Of a DNA stretch of 64,000 bases, positions 16,534 to 24,783 are shown piece after piece. The notes below the pieces were generated by a model. The model saw nothing but the letters and a program-made list of their open reading frames with translations. It was not told where the DNA came from and did not search any database. Source of the stretch: Secundilactobacillus yichangensis (GTDB lineage Bacteria > Bacillota > Bacilli > Lactobacillales > Lactobacillaceae); assembly GCF_016861565.1 (NCBI RefSeq), contig NZ_BOLK01000012.1, forward strand, positions 1-64,000, written 5' to 3'. A program made the position numbers and the translations under genes. The first letter of the stretch is position 1. Each line of letters opens with the position of its first letter.

Positions 16534-17705
16534 ATAAATGTGGAAGAGATAAGAAGCCGGTACCAAGACGTTTCCAAGTTGTAGAGTTTTACCGATTATG
16601 AAGTTGATCCCGTTTTGTAGATCGAAGCTAATGATTGGCAACAAACAGCAAAAACGTTTGGTTCCAACTGTTTAAAGTTTCTGAAATAAGCTTTACAAGT
16701 TTCAAATAGTAACGTGTTTCAAGAAGTACAAGTTTTATTGAGCAACATGTTTCAAAGCGCGGATTTCTAACGAACGCTAGCCACCTGAGGTTTTTGTTCC
16801 ACCACTAATTGAATATGAGTCACATGCTTAGCGTTTCTGCTAAAACGTACGAATATCTTAGATGTAGTGATATCTTCTTAGGGGTTAAAAAGAGTTCGAA
16901 TGTGATGTAGGCTGGGTCTATGCGATGGTTATGTAATAACCTCTTGAGTGTAGAGAGTCGAGTTCATGAGATTCAAAAAGTTCCAATGTTTCATCTCATC
17001 TAGTTAAACGGTAATTGAAACTAATAAGTTATTGACAAGACTATTACGGCAGTTGACTAGAAATAAGTATTTGAGGCGATAGATTATCAATTTAATGTTT
17101 ACGAAGCGGGTTAGCTGGTTAAACGGTTTCGTCTCTTCCATACATGCATCAAAGTTTTCATAGGGGCTCAAGGGTGAATGAATCATATTTCAACCTTGAG
17201 TCTAATTTTATGGTCTCATTTCATTGCTATTCTAATTGTCAGAAATGGTATAATGTAATTCCTTGGCAGGGGCATCATCGAGGGAAACATTTCCCTTGAA
17301 AAAGGATTTACTAGTTAACCATTGAATAGTAGATTCTTTTTTTATTGCCAATTTTGCTGTTAGAATACGTTTCTGGGTGAGCCTCGGTAGTAATTTATAG
17401 CGTATTAGTTGTAAGTTAAACCGATTCACTTGTTGGATTTATTGAATCCGTGTTTACGGAAGGTCCAAAACAAGGTAAAATGGGATTTGCTTACTTGTCT
17501 TTTTTTAAAAGTAAGTGGTGGTTATTGTCGAGTCTGTGTCTGCGTCTCTGGTTATTTTTGAAAGCGCTGAACTTTCTAGGTCGTTTGGTACGCAGTTTGT
17601 GCCATTATTCGGAATTCAAGTCAACAAGCGGTCGGATTGGGAAGCCTTTTTGAAGTGATTCAGCTGCGTGTCTCACAGCAAAAAACAGAAAGAAGGTTTA
17701 GTTTA
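16534..17705 (+). other. Long non-coding stretch upstream of nupC
   Basis: About 1,170 bases without a credible gene in six frames. Contents: an inverted repeat CTCAAGG/CCTTGAG spanning about 17167-17200; a second promoter at 17245-17254; GGGAAA-CA-TTTCCC at 17282-17295 just after that promoter; and an imperfect cre-like TGAAAGCGCTGAAC at 17559-17572. Short frames here have no ribosome site and no family. I see no purine, T-box or other known riboswitch core. It may be a long regulatory leader, a non-coding RNA gene, or decayed coding sequence. Confidence 0.5.
17245..17254 (+). promoter_or_regulatory. Extended -10 promoter proximal to nupC
   Basis: TGG-TATAAT (TATAAT at 17249-17254) is a consensus extended -10. 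The -35 is weak (TTGCTA, 19 bases upstream). It would give a leader of about 445 bases before nupC. Confidence 0.5.
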
Positions 17706-18965
17706 ATGTCGATGTACTTAATCGTCAACATTATTGGGGTTTTAGTTTATCTCGGGATCGCGTTCCTGTTCTCGAAGAGTAAAAAGACGATCAACTGGAA
17801 ATCAACTGCAATCGTCTTGGTGCTTAACTTGGTTATTGCCTGGATCTTAACCAGTTTCTCTTGGGGCCGTGATGCCGTTCAGGCTGCTGCCAACGGATTC
17901 AACTGGTTAGTCCAAGTGGCTTATCAAGGTATCGTGTTCGCATTACCTAACTGGGTAACGCCACAGTTCGGTGGGACTGCTAAGTCAATGAACTTCGTTA
18001 CAAGTGCATTGCTGCCTATCCTGCTGATCGTACCAATGTTTGATATCTTAACTTACATTGGGTTCCTGCCTTGGATCATCAAGTGGATCGGCCGCGGTTT
18101 ATCAGCTATTACTGGTCAACCAAAGTTCGAATCATTCTTCTCAGTTGAAATGATGTTCCTTGGTAACACTGAAGCCTTGGCCGTTTCACGTCTTCAAATT
18201 CAATCAATGCGTGCAGAACGTAACGTCACATTGGCTATGATGTCGATGTCATGTATTACTGCTTCCATTGTGGGTGCATATACTCAAATGGTTCCTGGTA
18301 ACTACGTTTTGACGGCGATTCCGCTGAACATTTTGAACGCGATCATCGTCACGAACATTTTGAACCCAGTGAAGGTGACTTCAGAAGAAGATACCATTGC
18401 CAAAATTGGTGGCGGTTCTGACGCTGAAGAAGCTGAAATGGAAGGCGGCAAGAAGGAACCATTCTTCTCATTCTTGGGTGATTCTATCCTGGGTGCCGGC
18501 CGTTTGATCTTGATCATCGCCGCTAACGTTATCGCCTTCGTTGCCTTAGCTGCATTGATCGATAAGCTGTTAGGCTTGATCAACCCATGGTTATCACTTG
18601 AACATATCTTGGGTATCATCATGTTCCCATTTGCATGGTTAATGGGTCTGAACGTGCACGATGCGTTCCAGTTCGCTCAATACATGGGGACGAAGTTAGT
18701 GACTAACGAATTCGTTGTTATGGGTAAGATTGCCCCAACAATTCACGATGTTGCTAAATACGGTGCGCACTATCAAGCACAATTGACAGTCTTCTTGACT
18801 TCATTTGCTAACTTCAGTACGACTGGTATGATTATTGGTGCCTTCAAGGGCTTGGCTGACAAAGAAACTAACGGTTTGATTTCTAAGAACGTTGGTTACA
18901 TGTTACTGTCAGGTATCTTGGTATCACTATTATCAGCTGGTATCGTGGGCTTATTTGTTTGGTAA
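17706..18965 (+). CDS. nupC: NupC-family concentrative nucleoside transporter
   Basis: Start ATG 17706 after AGAAGG (17691-17696); the in-frame start at 17637 has no ribosome site. The 419-residue membrane protein has the CNT arrangement: N-terminal hydrophobic helices, the gate/core region with FFSVEMMFLGNTEALAV, a charged loop (about residues 220-265), then LMGLNVHDAFQFAQYMGTK and LTSFANFSTTGMIIGAF. It imports nucleosides with cations. It is followed by a purine permease and a nucleoside hydrolase, together a salvage cluster that supplies ribose and bases. Confidence 0.93.
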   Translation: MSMYLIVNIIGVLVYLGIAFLFSKSKKTINWKSTAIVLVLNLVIAWILTSFSWGRDAVQAAANGFNWLVQVAYQGIVFALPNWVTPQFGGTAKSMNFVTSALLPILLIVPMFDILTYIGFLPWIIKWIGRGLSAITGQPKFESFFSVEMMFLGNTEALAVSRLQIQSMRAERNVTLAMMSMSCITASIVGAYTQMVPGNYVLTAIPLNILNAIIVTNILNPVKVTSEEDTIAKIGGGSDAEEAEMEGGKKEPFFSFLGDSILGAGRLILIIAANVIAFVALAALIDKLLGLINPWLSLEHILGIIMFPFAWLMGLNVHDAFQFAQYMGTKLVTNEFVVMGKIAPTIHDVAKYGAHYQAQLTVFLTSFANFSTTGMIIGAFKGLADKETNGLISKNVGYMLLSGILVSLLSAGIVGLFVW

Positions 18966-19003
18966 TCACCACTTACGCATAAGTCAATTAATTAAGTATT
19001 AAA

Positions 19004-19051
19004 CCACGAGCAGCCCAGATCGAGGAAAATTTTCGGTCTGGGCTGTTGTGG
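19004..19051 (+). terminator. Probable terminator or attenuator between nupC and the purine permease
   Basis: CCAC...CAGCCCAGAT pairs with GTCTGGGCTG...GTGG around an AT loop. There is no long T tract, so read-through is possible. A 12-bp palindrome ACTGACGTCAGT follows at 19066-19077. Confidence 0.5.
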
Positions 19052-19157
19052 CCTAGGGTGTCGAAACTGACGTCAGTCAGCTGAAACCCATCGTTTGGAA
19101 TAACGATGCAACCCCGATCACAACCGTCTCAACGACGAAAGGATAGGGATTATTTAC

Positions 19158-20468
19158 ATGAAACAAGCGCAACAACTTGAAGCAAAGAACCGGATGTCAT
19201 TATTAGAGGTCTGGCAGAATAAAACGCTGCTGAAGCAGGAAATCATTGCGGGATTGACGGGTTTCTTTGCCATCTCGTATATCATCATCGTGAACCCGGT
19301 GATTTTAAAGGATGCTGGTATTCCCACTGATCTTAGTGTTTTTGCCACCATCATCAGTTCCGTAATCGGTTGTTTAATCATGGGCTTCTTCGCTAACGCG
19401 CCGGTGATCCTGACGCCCGGTATGGGTGTGAACGCCTTCTTTACCTACACGATTTGTGCCACAATGGGGATGTCTTGGCAGGTCGCAGTGGCCATTTCAA
19501 TCGTGGCCAGTGCCATCTACATGGTCGTTGCGTTTACCAGCCTAAGTTCCGTGCTGGCAAAGGCAATTCCTGGCTCGCTGAAAAGCGGGATCACAGCTGG
19601 AATTGGGTTATTCTTAGTTGAAATTGGTCTGGAAAAAGCCGGACTGATCGTTGCTGGGAAGAATTCACTGATCGTGCTGGGTAATCTGACTTCACCAGCC
19701 ACGTTACTGGCAATCTTCGGGATTATGCTCAGTGTGATTTTATACTTGCGGCAGGTACCGGCCAGTTTTCTGATTGGAATCGTTGTCACCAGTGTGATTG
19801 GTGTGTTATTCGGTATTCGTGATGAACAGAGTATTAGCGTTCATTTGTCACGCTTAGCTGACTACCACCAACTTCTGCTACACGGTGACTTTTCCAAAGC
19901 GTTAACGATTCCGTTTATCCTAGCAGCGTTCTCCATGACCATGATCCTCGTGTTTGAATCTATGGGGCTCTTGCAGGGAATTCTGCCAGATAACCGGAAG
20001 TTTAAACGGGCATTTCAGGCTAGTTCCGTAACTGCCTTTATCTCGGGTCTGCTAGGTACCAGTCCAACCGTGGCTGCTGCCGAGAGTGCTTCCGGGATCG
20101 AGTCCGGTGGTCGGACCGGCGTGATGTCGATTACTGCCGGCATTCTATTTGCCATTTCCATGTTCTTTGTTCCGTTGCTGGCGTACGTCCCACAGGCAGC
20201 CATTGCACCGGTGATCATCATTACCGGCGCCATTATGATGGAGTCCATTGGCTCAATTGATATGCATGACTTCGCAGCCTGGTTTCCGGCGTTTCTGATT
20301 ATTGTGCTGATTCCGCTGACCAACAGTATTTCAACTGGTCTGGCATTTGGTTTCGTTTTCTACCCAATCTTACGGATTGCTAGTGGCGATGGCCGCAACG
20401 TCAGTCCAGTGATGTACGTGCTGGGCGGATTGTTTCTCATTGATTTGGTTCTAAGTGCTTCACTATAA
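19158..20468 (+). CDS. NCS2-family purine permease (AzgA/PbuG type)
   Basis: A 436-residue polytopic membrane protein. The AzgA-type signature TPGMGVNAFFTYTI (about residues 90-105) and GTSPTVAAAESASGIESGGRTG identify the adenine/guanine/hypoxanthine branch rather than the xanthine/uracil branch. It should import purine bases with protons. The upstream gene imports nucleosides and the downstream one cleaves them, so the three likely work as one salvage unit. The palindrome ACTGACGTCAGT at 19066-19077 in its leader is a possible operator. Confidence 0.9.
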   Translation: MKQAQQLEAKNRMSLLEVWQNKTLLKQEIIAGLTGFFAISYIIIVNPVILKDAGIPTDLSVFATIISSVIGCLIMGFFANAPVILTPGMGVNAFFTYTICATMGMSWQVAVAISIVASAIYMVVAFTSLSSVLAKAIPGSLKSGITAGIGLFLVEIGLEKAGLIVAGKNSLIVLGNLTSPATLLAIFGIMLSVILYLRQVPASFLIGIVVTSVIGVLFGIRDEQSISVHLSRLADYHQLLLHGDFSKALTIPFILAAFSMTMILVFESMGLLQGILPDNRKFKRAFQASSVTAFISGLLGTSPTVAAAESASGIESGGRTGVMSITAGILFAISMFFVPLLAYVPQAAIAPVIIITGAIMMESIGSIDMHDFAAWFPAFLIIVLIPLTNSISTGLAFGFVFYPILRIASGDGRNVSPVMYVLGGLFLIDLVLSASL

Positions 20469-20496
20469 CAAAGTTTAGTATGGAGGCTATATTATT

Positions 20497-21411
20497 ATGA
20501 CAATCAAAATTATCATGGATACCGATCCTGGTATCGACGATGCAGCTGCAATTACCATGGCTATCAACGATGACAACATTGATTTGAAGCTGATCACTAC
20601 TGTTGCCGGTAACGTTACGGTTGACAAGACAACTAAGAACGCACAGAAATTAGTTCGGTTCTTTAATTCCGACATTCCAGTGGCAGCTGGTGCTAAGCAG
20701 CCACTAATCAAGCCATTCGAAGATGCCGCACGGATTCATGGTGAATCAGGTATGCCGGGATACGATTTCCCAGAAGATCTGCCAAAGCCAATGGACAAGA
20801 GTGCCGTTGAAGCACTTCACGACGCCATCATGGCTAGTGACGAAAAGATCACGTTAGTTCCAACCGGTTCGTACACCAACATCGCTCTGTTATTCTCTGA
20901 ATATCCAGAAGTAAAGGACAACATCGAACGGATCGTTGCCATGGGCGGTTCACTGGGCATGGGTAACATGACCAGCGCTGCCGAATTCAACGTCTTCACT
21001 GACCCGCACGCTGCTAAGATCGTTTACAATTCAGGTGTGCCAATCGTGATGGTTGGTTTGGACATTACCATGAAAGCTCTGTTAACTCCGGAAAGCCTTG
21101 AAAAGCTGCCTGAGTTAAATGAGACTGGTAAGATGCTGCATGATATCATTATTCACGATGGTGACAACTCTGAAAACGGTATTGCCATGCACGATGTGAA
21201 TACGATCTTCTACCTGCTTCACCCAGAAGCAATCACCACTGAAGATATGTGGGTGGACGTTCAGACTGAAGGCCCAGCAATGGGCGAAACGGTTGGTGAC
21301 ATTCGCGGTGCTTACCACGATGGCAAGACCAACGCCTCTGTCTGTGTCGACATCGACGCTGCAGCCTTTAACAAATGGTTCATTAACGAAGTTTCTCATA
21401 TTTCAAAGTAA
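20497..21411 (+). CDS. Ribonucleoside hydrolase (IunH/RihC family)
   Basis: A 304-residue protein with the N-terminal calcium-binding signature DTDPGIDDAAAI, the phosphate-free ribose-binding stretch VPTGSYTNIALLF, AMGGSLGMGNMTSAAEFN (Asn/Glu substrate contacts) and MHDVNTIFYL, the last giving the conserved Asp. It hydrolyses nucleosides to base plus ribose. It sits 28 bases after the permease gene with a ribosome site GGAGG, so they are probably co-transcribed. Ribose released here would be phosphorylated and enter the RpiA/phosphoketolase route. Confidence 0.94.
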   Translation: MTIKIIMDTDPGIDDAAAITMAINDDNIDLKLITTVAGNVTVDKTTKNAQKLVRFFNSDIPVAAGAKQPLIKPFEDAARIHGESGMPGYDFPEDLPKPMDKSAVEALHDAIMASDEKITLVPTGSYTNIALLFSEYPEVKDNIERIVAMGGSLGMGNMTSAAEFNVFTDPHAAKIVYNSGVPIVMVGLDITMKALLTPESLEKLPELNETGKMLHDIIIHDGDNSENGIAMHDVNTIFYLLHPEAITTEDMWVDVQTEGPAMGETVGDIRGAYHDGKTNASVCVDIDAAAFNKWFINEVSHISK

Positions 21412-21451
21412 ATTAATTTAGTTCATACGCTGTTTATACCACTATACAAAT

Positions 21452-21492
21452 GAACCGCACTAAGCTGTAAGGGGCTTAGGGCGGTTTATTTA
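21452..21492 (+). terminator. Terminator of the nucleoside salvage operon
   Basis: AACCGCACTAAGC pairs with GCTTAGGGCGGTT, followed by TATTTATTT. Confidence 0.85.
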
Positions 21493-21674
21493 TTTGGCGA
21501 AATTTTTCTGATAGTTTCCCATGAGGAGAAATGTCTAGTATAATTATGGGGTGTGAAAACAAGGTGCAGTTCTCTGTTTGAGGTAGCCCAGTCCAGCTAT
21601 ATAAGCTTGGAGCTTTCGCTTCACTCCAGGCGCTTGTGGGGCTGGAACGCGGTGGCTCGCTCCGGAGCTAATCA

Positions 21675-21801
21675 ACATAGCTGAAACATGCTCCACGAGG
21701 CAGAGAGTTGCATATAAGTCACTTAGACCATAAACCCAAGTTCGGGGTTTCCGGTCTAAGTACCTTATACTCCACTCTCTTAACGCCTCGTTCCGCACTC
21801 T
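21675..21801 (-). repeat. Dispersed hairpin element, copy A
   Basis: Read on the minus strand it starts GTGCGGAACGAGGCG and ends in GTTTCAGCTATG. Arms CGAGGC/GCCTCG, AGAGAGT/ACTCTCT, TATAAG/CTTATA and CTTAGACC/GGTCTAAG pair in order to form one long hairpin with the conserved loop segment TTGGGTTTATG. Other copies: 26979, 27104, 34521, 39559 and (truncated) 39691. Confidence 0.85.
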
Positions 21802-22007
21802 AGCCTCAAATGGATCTCCTCCGACTCGCGTGATACTAGGCAGCAGCCAGGGCTTCGCCACTGTCAGCTACCAAGTATCACCGACACCGCTGAGCCCCAG
21901 CGCCTTCCGTTTTGCTGATATTGTGTGTTTGTTTCACTACGATGGCTTATTTGCGTCAGCAACCTAGCTGGTAAGATGCCATCAATGTGCCATGTAAATG
22001 CAGTGGA

Positions 22008-22149
22008 GTGTTCAGGGTAAATCGTGGTGTCGATGATGTTAGCGAGCGTTTCTTGCTCGGTTACATCATCAGGTGACGGAGGAGATCCGCCCCAAGCGAA
22101 GCGCAGGTGCTAGCTCCGGAGCACCTGCACGGCGAGTTACCCTGAACAC
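22008..22149 (+). ncRNA. Candidate structured RNA with a cloverleaf-like fold
   Basis: The outer arms GTGTTCAGGGTAA (22008-22020) and TTACCCTGAACAC (22137-22149) are perfectly complementary over 13 bp. Enclosed are hairpin 1 (GATGATGT 22032-22039 with ACATCATC 22063-22070, plus inner CGAGC/GCTCG), a small CGGA/TCCG hairpin near 22077-22089, and hairpin 3 (GCAGGTGCT 22103-22111 with AGCACCTGC 22120-22128). This is a closed multi-branch fold and not a tRNA. Expression and function are unknown; either strand could be the transcribed one. Confidence 0.45.
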
Positions 22150-22273
22150 GGAACGAAATGAGCTGCAATGCATTCTCGCAACGTTACTATAAAAGGTTTG
22201 GATAGATTAGCACTGCAGTGCCTGCACGACGAGTTACCCTGAACGCGGAGCGAAATGAGTCGTAACGCACTTC
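22121..22273 (+). repeat. Imperfect 56-base direct repeat
   Basis: Bases 22121-22176 and 22218-22273 share CCTGCACG-CGAGTTACCCTGAAC, CGGA-CGAAATGAG and a final GCA segment, about 80 percent alike by eye. The first unit supplies the right arm of the cloverleaf fold. The second unit has no matching left arm nearby. Confidence 0.6.
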
Positions 22274-22366
22274 AACACCCCCACCCAAATAACCGCTAAA
22301 AAAGTTCGAAATAGCAAGCAATAACCACCTTCAAGAGCTTGCGTACATACCATAATTAATGTAAAG

Positions 22367-22396
22367 TATACTAGAGCGTGAAACAAAGTGTTTCAC
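22367..22396 (+). promoter_or_regulatory. -10 element and inverted parS-like half-sites before rsmG
   Basis: TATACT (22367-22372) is a likely -10. It is followed by GTGAAACA (22378-22385), AAG, then TGTTTCAC (22389-22396), a perfect inverted repeat at the predicted transcript start. The ParB site parS is TGTTTCAC joined to GTGAAACA, so both half-sites are here in swapped order. It could be an autoregulatory site for the noc/soj/parB genes or simply an mRNA hairpin. Confidence 0.45.
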
Positions 22397-22417
22397 AGAA
22401 TGTATTAGGAGATTTCA

Positions 22418-23146
22418 ATGAATGATAGCCAATTTATTGCTGCGTTAGAAGCTCAGGGGATTACGGTTTCCGAGAAACAAATGCAGCAGTTCGACCAGTA
22501 CTTTAAAATTCTGGTTGACACCAATCAACATCTTAATTTAACAACCATCACAGAACGCGGTGACGTTTATCTGAAGCATTTTTATGACTCAGTAACGCCC
22601 GCCTTTTATGCGCCTGAATTGCGGACTGAAGAACTAACGCTTTGCGACGTCGGTGCTGGAGCAGGATTCCCATCATTGCCGATGAAGATCTTGTTTCCGA
22701 AACTGCAAGTTACAATTGTGGATTCCTTGAATAAGCGGATCAATTTTTTGAAGGATTTGATTGCCGATTTAGGCCTAGAAGGTGTTAGGGTATATCATGC
22801 ACGAGCTGAAGAGTTTGGCGGCAAGCGTTCAGAACACCGAGAAGCCTACGACGTTGTCACTGCACGAGCAGTGGCTCGGATGAGCGTTTTGAGCGAGCTT
22901 TGCTTACCGCTAGTAAAGCTGCACGGTCAATTTATTGCGTTGAAAGCACAGCAGACTGAATCAGAGTTGGCACATTCACAATCAGCAATTGCAACGTTAG
23001 GTGGCAAATTGCGGTTAGACCAGTCATTTACCTTGCCTGAATCTGGGGATGAACGGCACATCGTGGTCATTGACAAGGTCAAGCCAACGCCCAAGCGGTA
23101 CCCGCGTAAGGCTGGAACGCCTAACAAGGAGCCGCTCGGCGATTAG
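22418..23146 (+). CDS. rsmG: 16S rRNA (guanine527-N7)-methyltransferase
   Basis: A 242-residue protein of the RsmG/GidB family, which methylates G527 of 16S rRNA using S-adenosylmethionine. Motifs: [19 protein letters not shown], the SAM-binding [27 protein letters not shown] and [11 protein letters not shown]. The basic tail [18 protein letters not shown] is usual. ATG 22418 follows AGGAGA. It is the first gene of the conserved rsmG-noc-soj-parB partitioning cluster. Confidence 0.97.
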   Translation: MNDSQFIAALEAQGITVSEKQMQQFDQYFKILVDTNQHLNLTTITERGDVYLKHFYDSVTPAFYAPELRTEELTLCDVGAGAGFPSLPMKILFPKLQVTIVDSLNKRINFLKDLIADLGLEGVRVYHARAEEFGGKRSEHREAYDVVTARAVARMSVLSELCLPLVKLHGQFIALKAQQTESELAHSQSAIATLGGKLRLDQSFTLPESGDERHIVVIDKVKPTPKRYPRKAGTPNKEPLGD

Positions 23147-23167
23147 TTAGAAAGGGGGACGATTAGG

Positions 23168-23992
23168 ATGGCGTTTTCGTTATTTGGTCGTGATAAATCC
23201 AACCAGCAAGAAACGGAAAGCATTAAACAAAAAGTGGTCATGGTACCGGTAGATGCCATCGTGCCAAACCGGTTCCAGCCGCGGCACGTTTTTAATCAGC
23301 GCAGCATTGACGAACTGGCACAAACCATTTCAGATCATGGCTTACTGCAACCAATCGTCTTACGGGAATACGAACCGCATCAATACGAAATTATTGCTGG
23401 GGAACGGCGTTATCGGGCAGTGAAATCGCTGAACTGGCGTGAAGTACCGTCAATCATTCAGTCATTGTCTGACGATGAAACAGCTTCACTGGCTCTGATT
23501 GAAAATCTGCAACGGGAAGGCTTAACACCGATTGAAGAGGCCCAGGCTTATCAATCTCTGATGAAACTTAACCAGCTTACTCAAAGCCAGTTGGCAAAAG
23601 ATGTTGGGAAGAGTCAGTCATTTATTGCCAACAAGTTACGTCTCCTGAAACTCAGTGAGCCCGTCCAAGAAGCAATTATGAACGAAGAGATCAGTGAACG
23701 GCATGGTCGCGCGCTTTTAGCAGTAACCCAAAAGCAGCAGGAGAAGTTATTAAAACGGATCATTGCTGATCATTTAACCGTCCGGGATGCGGAACGGCTG
23801 ATTCAGCGCCACCGTGCAAAGGAAAAGCCGAAGCCGAAGATCAAGTCAGTTTCAGCTGATACTCGGGTAGCCGTCAACACTATCAAAAAGTCGCTGAAGA
23901 TGGTTAGCAACGCTGGTCTGAAAGTTAAAACAACAGAAGAAGATAATGACGATAGCTACCGAATTACTATCGACATCATGAAAAAATCATAA
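23168..23992 (+). CDS. noc: Nucleoid occlusion protein Noc (ParB paralogue)
   Basis: A 274-residue protein with a ParB-type N-terminal domain: VDAIVPNRFQPRHVF, IIAGERRYRAVKSLNW (the GERRYRA CTP-binding/hydrolysis motif) and ALIENLQREGLTPIEEAQAY. The helix-turn-helix LTQSQLAKDVGKSQSFIANKLRLLKL follows (in pieces, residues about 135-160). The N-terminal MAFSLFGRDKSN is amphipathic, like the membrane-targeting helix of Noc. Its position between rsmG and soj is the classical Noc position. It protects the nucleoid from division. Confidence 0.93.
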   Translation: MAFSLFGRDKSNQQETESIKQKVVMVPVDAIVPNRFQPRHVFNQRSIDELAQTISDHGLLQPIVLREYEPHQYEIIAGERRYRAVKSLNWREVPSIIQSLSDDETASLALIENLQREGLTPIEEAQAYQSLMKLNQLTQSQLAKDVGKSQSFIANKLRLLKLSEPVQEAIMNEEISERHGRALLAVTQKQQEKLLKRIIADHLTVRDAERLIQRHRAKEKPKPKIKSVSADTRVAVNTIKKSLKMVSNAGLKVKTTEEDNDDSYRITIDIMKKS

Positions 23993-24009
23993 AGGAGTGA
24001 CGAAAACCG

Positions 24010-24783
24010 ATGGCAGATATAATTGCGCTTGCAAACCAAAAAGGCGGGGTCGGCAAAACAACGACTGCAGTGAACCTGGGTGCGGGCTTAGCCAACCTAG
24101 GGAATCGCGTATTGTTGGTCGATATCGATGCACAGGGGAACGCTACCAGTGGAGTTGGCATTGCCAAGTCCTCCATTTCCAAGGACATTTACGACGTTCT
24201 GGTTAATGAAGAACCGATTGCTGATGTGATCTTACATACGAGTCATAAAGATTTAGACATTGCGCCAGCAACCATTCAACTGTCAGGCGCTGAAATTGAA
24301 TTGACGGCTCAAATTGCCCGAGAGACTCGTTTATTAGATGCCCTTAAAGTCATTCAGGATCAATATGATTTTATTTTGGTGGACTGTCCGCCTTCATTGG
24401 GTCTATTGACCATCAATGCCTTTACCGCCAGCAACTCCATTTTGATTCCAGTTCAATCTGAATACTACGCGCTGGAAGGGCTCAGTCAGTTGCTGAACAC
24501 CATTCAATTGGTCCGCAAGCACTTCAATCCTAATTTGAAGATTGAGGGCGTTTTGCTGACCATGTACGATGCCCGGACCAATTTAGGACATCAAGTCAAT
24601 GAAGAAGTGAAGAAGTACTTTAAAGACAACGTTTACGAGACCATTATTCCACGGAACGTCCGGTTATCCGAGGCACCAAGCCATGGGTTACCGATTATGG
24701 ATTATGACCCGAAGTCAACCGGTGCTCAAGTTTATTCGCAACTCGCAAAGGAAGTGGCAGCTGCTCATGGCAAACAAAAATAA
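24010..24783 (+). CDS. soj: Chromosome-partitioning ATPase Soj (ParA)
   Basis: A 257-residue ParA-family ATPase: deviant Walker A NQKGGVGKTTTAVNL (residues about 8-22), LVDIDAQGNATSGVG, Walker-B-like FILVDCPPSLGLLT and PVQSEYYALEGLSQL. It works with ParB/parS in origin segregation and replication control. Its 3' end overlaps the parB start by 17 bases, which implies translational coupling. Confidence 0.97.
   Translation: MADIIALANQKGGVGKTTTAVNLGAGLANLGNRVLLVDIDAQGNATSGVGIAKSSISKDIYDVLVNEEPIADVILHTSHKDLDIAPATIQLSGAEIELTAQIARETRLLDALKVIQDQYDFILVDCPPSLGLLTINAFTASNSILIPVQSEYYALEGLSQLLNTIQLVRKHFNPNLKIEGVLLTMYDARTNLGHQVNEEVKKYFKDNVYETIIPRNVRLSEAPSHGLPIMDYDPKSTGAQVYSQLAKEVAAAHGKQK

Larger units (their letters stand above)
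21493..22366. other. Repeat-rich structured intergenic region upstream of rsmG
   Basis: About 870 bases without a credible gene. It holds one copy of the dispersed hairpin element (minus strand), a cloverleaf-like fold (22008-22149), a 56-base direct repeat and several GC-rich palindromes (for example GCTCCGGAGC at 22113-22122 and GCACTGCAGTGC at 22210-22221). The minus-strand frame across 21544-21861 exists only because the hairpin element lacks stops there; it has no ribosome site or family. Confidence 0.6.

Noticed and set aside
17450-17653. 67-residue frame before nupC
   Set aside because: No ribosome site, odd composition rich in Leu, Phe and Trp, and no recognisable family; more likely part of the leader.
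16534-17705. Purine riboswitch or T-box upstream of nupC
   Set aside because: Neither the purine-aptamer core nor the T-box sequence was found by eye in this stretch.
21544-21861. 105-residue minus-strand open frame
   Set aside because: It runs through the dispersed hairpin element copy A and flanking structured DNA, has no ribosome site and no family; the arm sequences explain the lack of stops.
22008-22149. A tRNA gene
   Set aside because: The fold is cloverleaf-like but at 142 bases it is too long, has no T-loop TTCGA and no 3' acceptor with CCA context.
22378-22396. A genuine parS site
   Set aside because: The half-sites are present but in reverse order with a 3-base spacer, so it is not a canonical parS; reported only as a permuted site.
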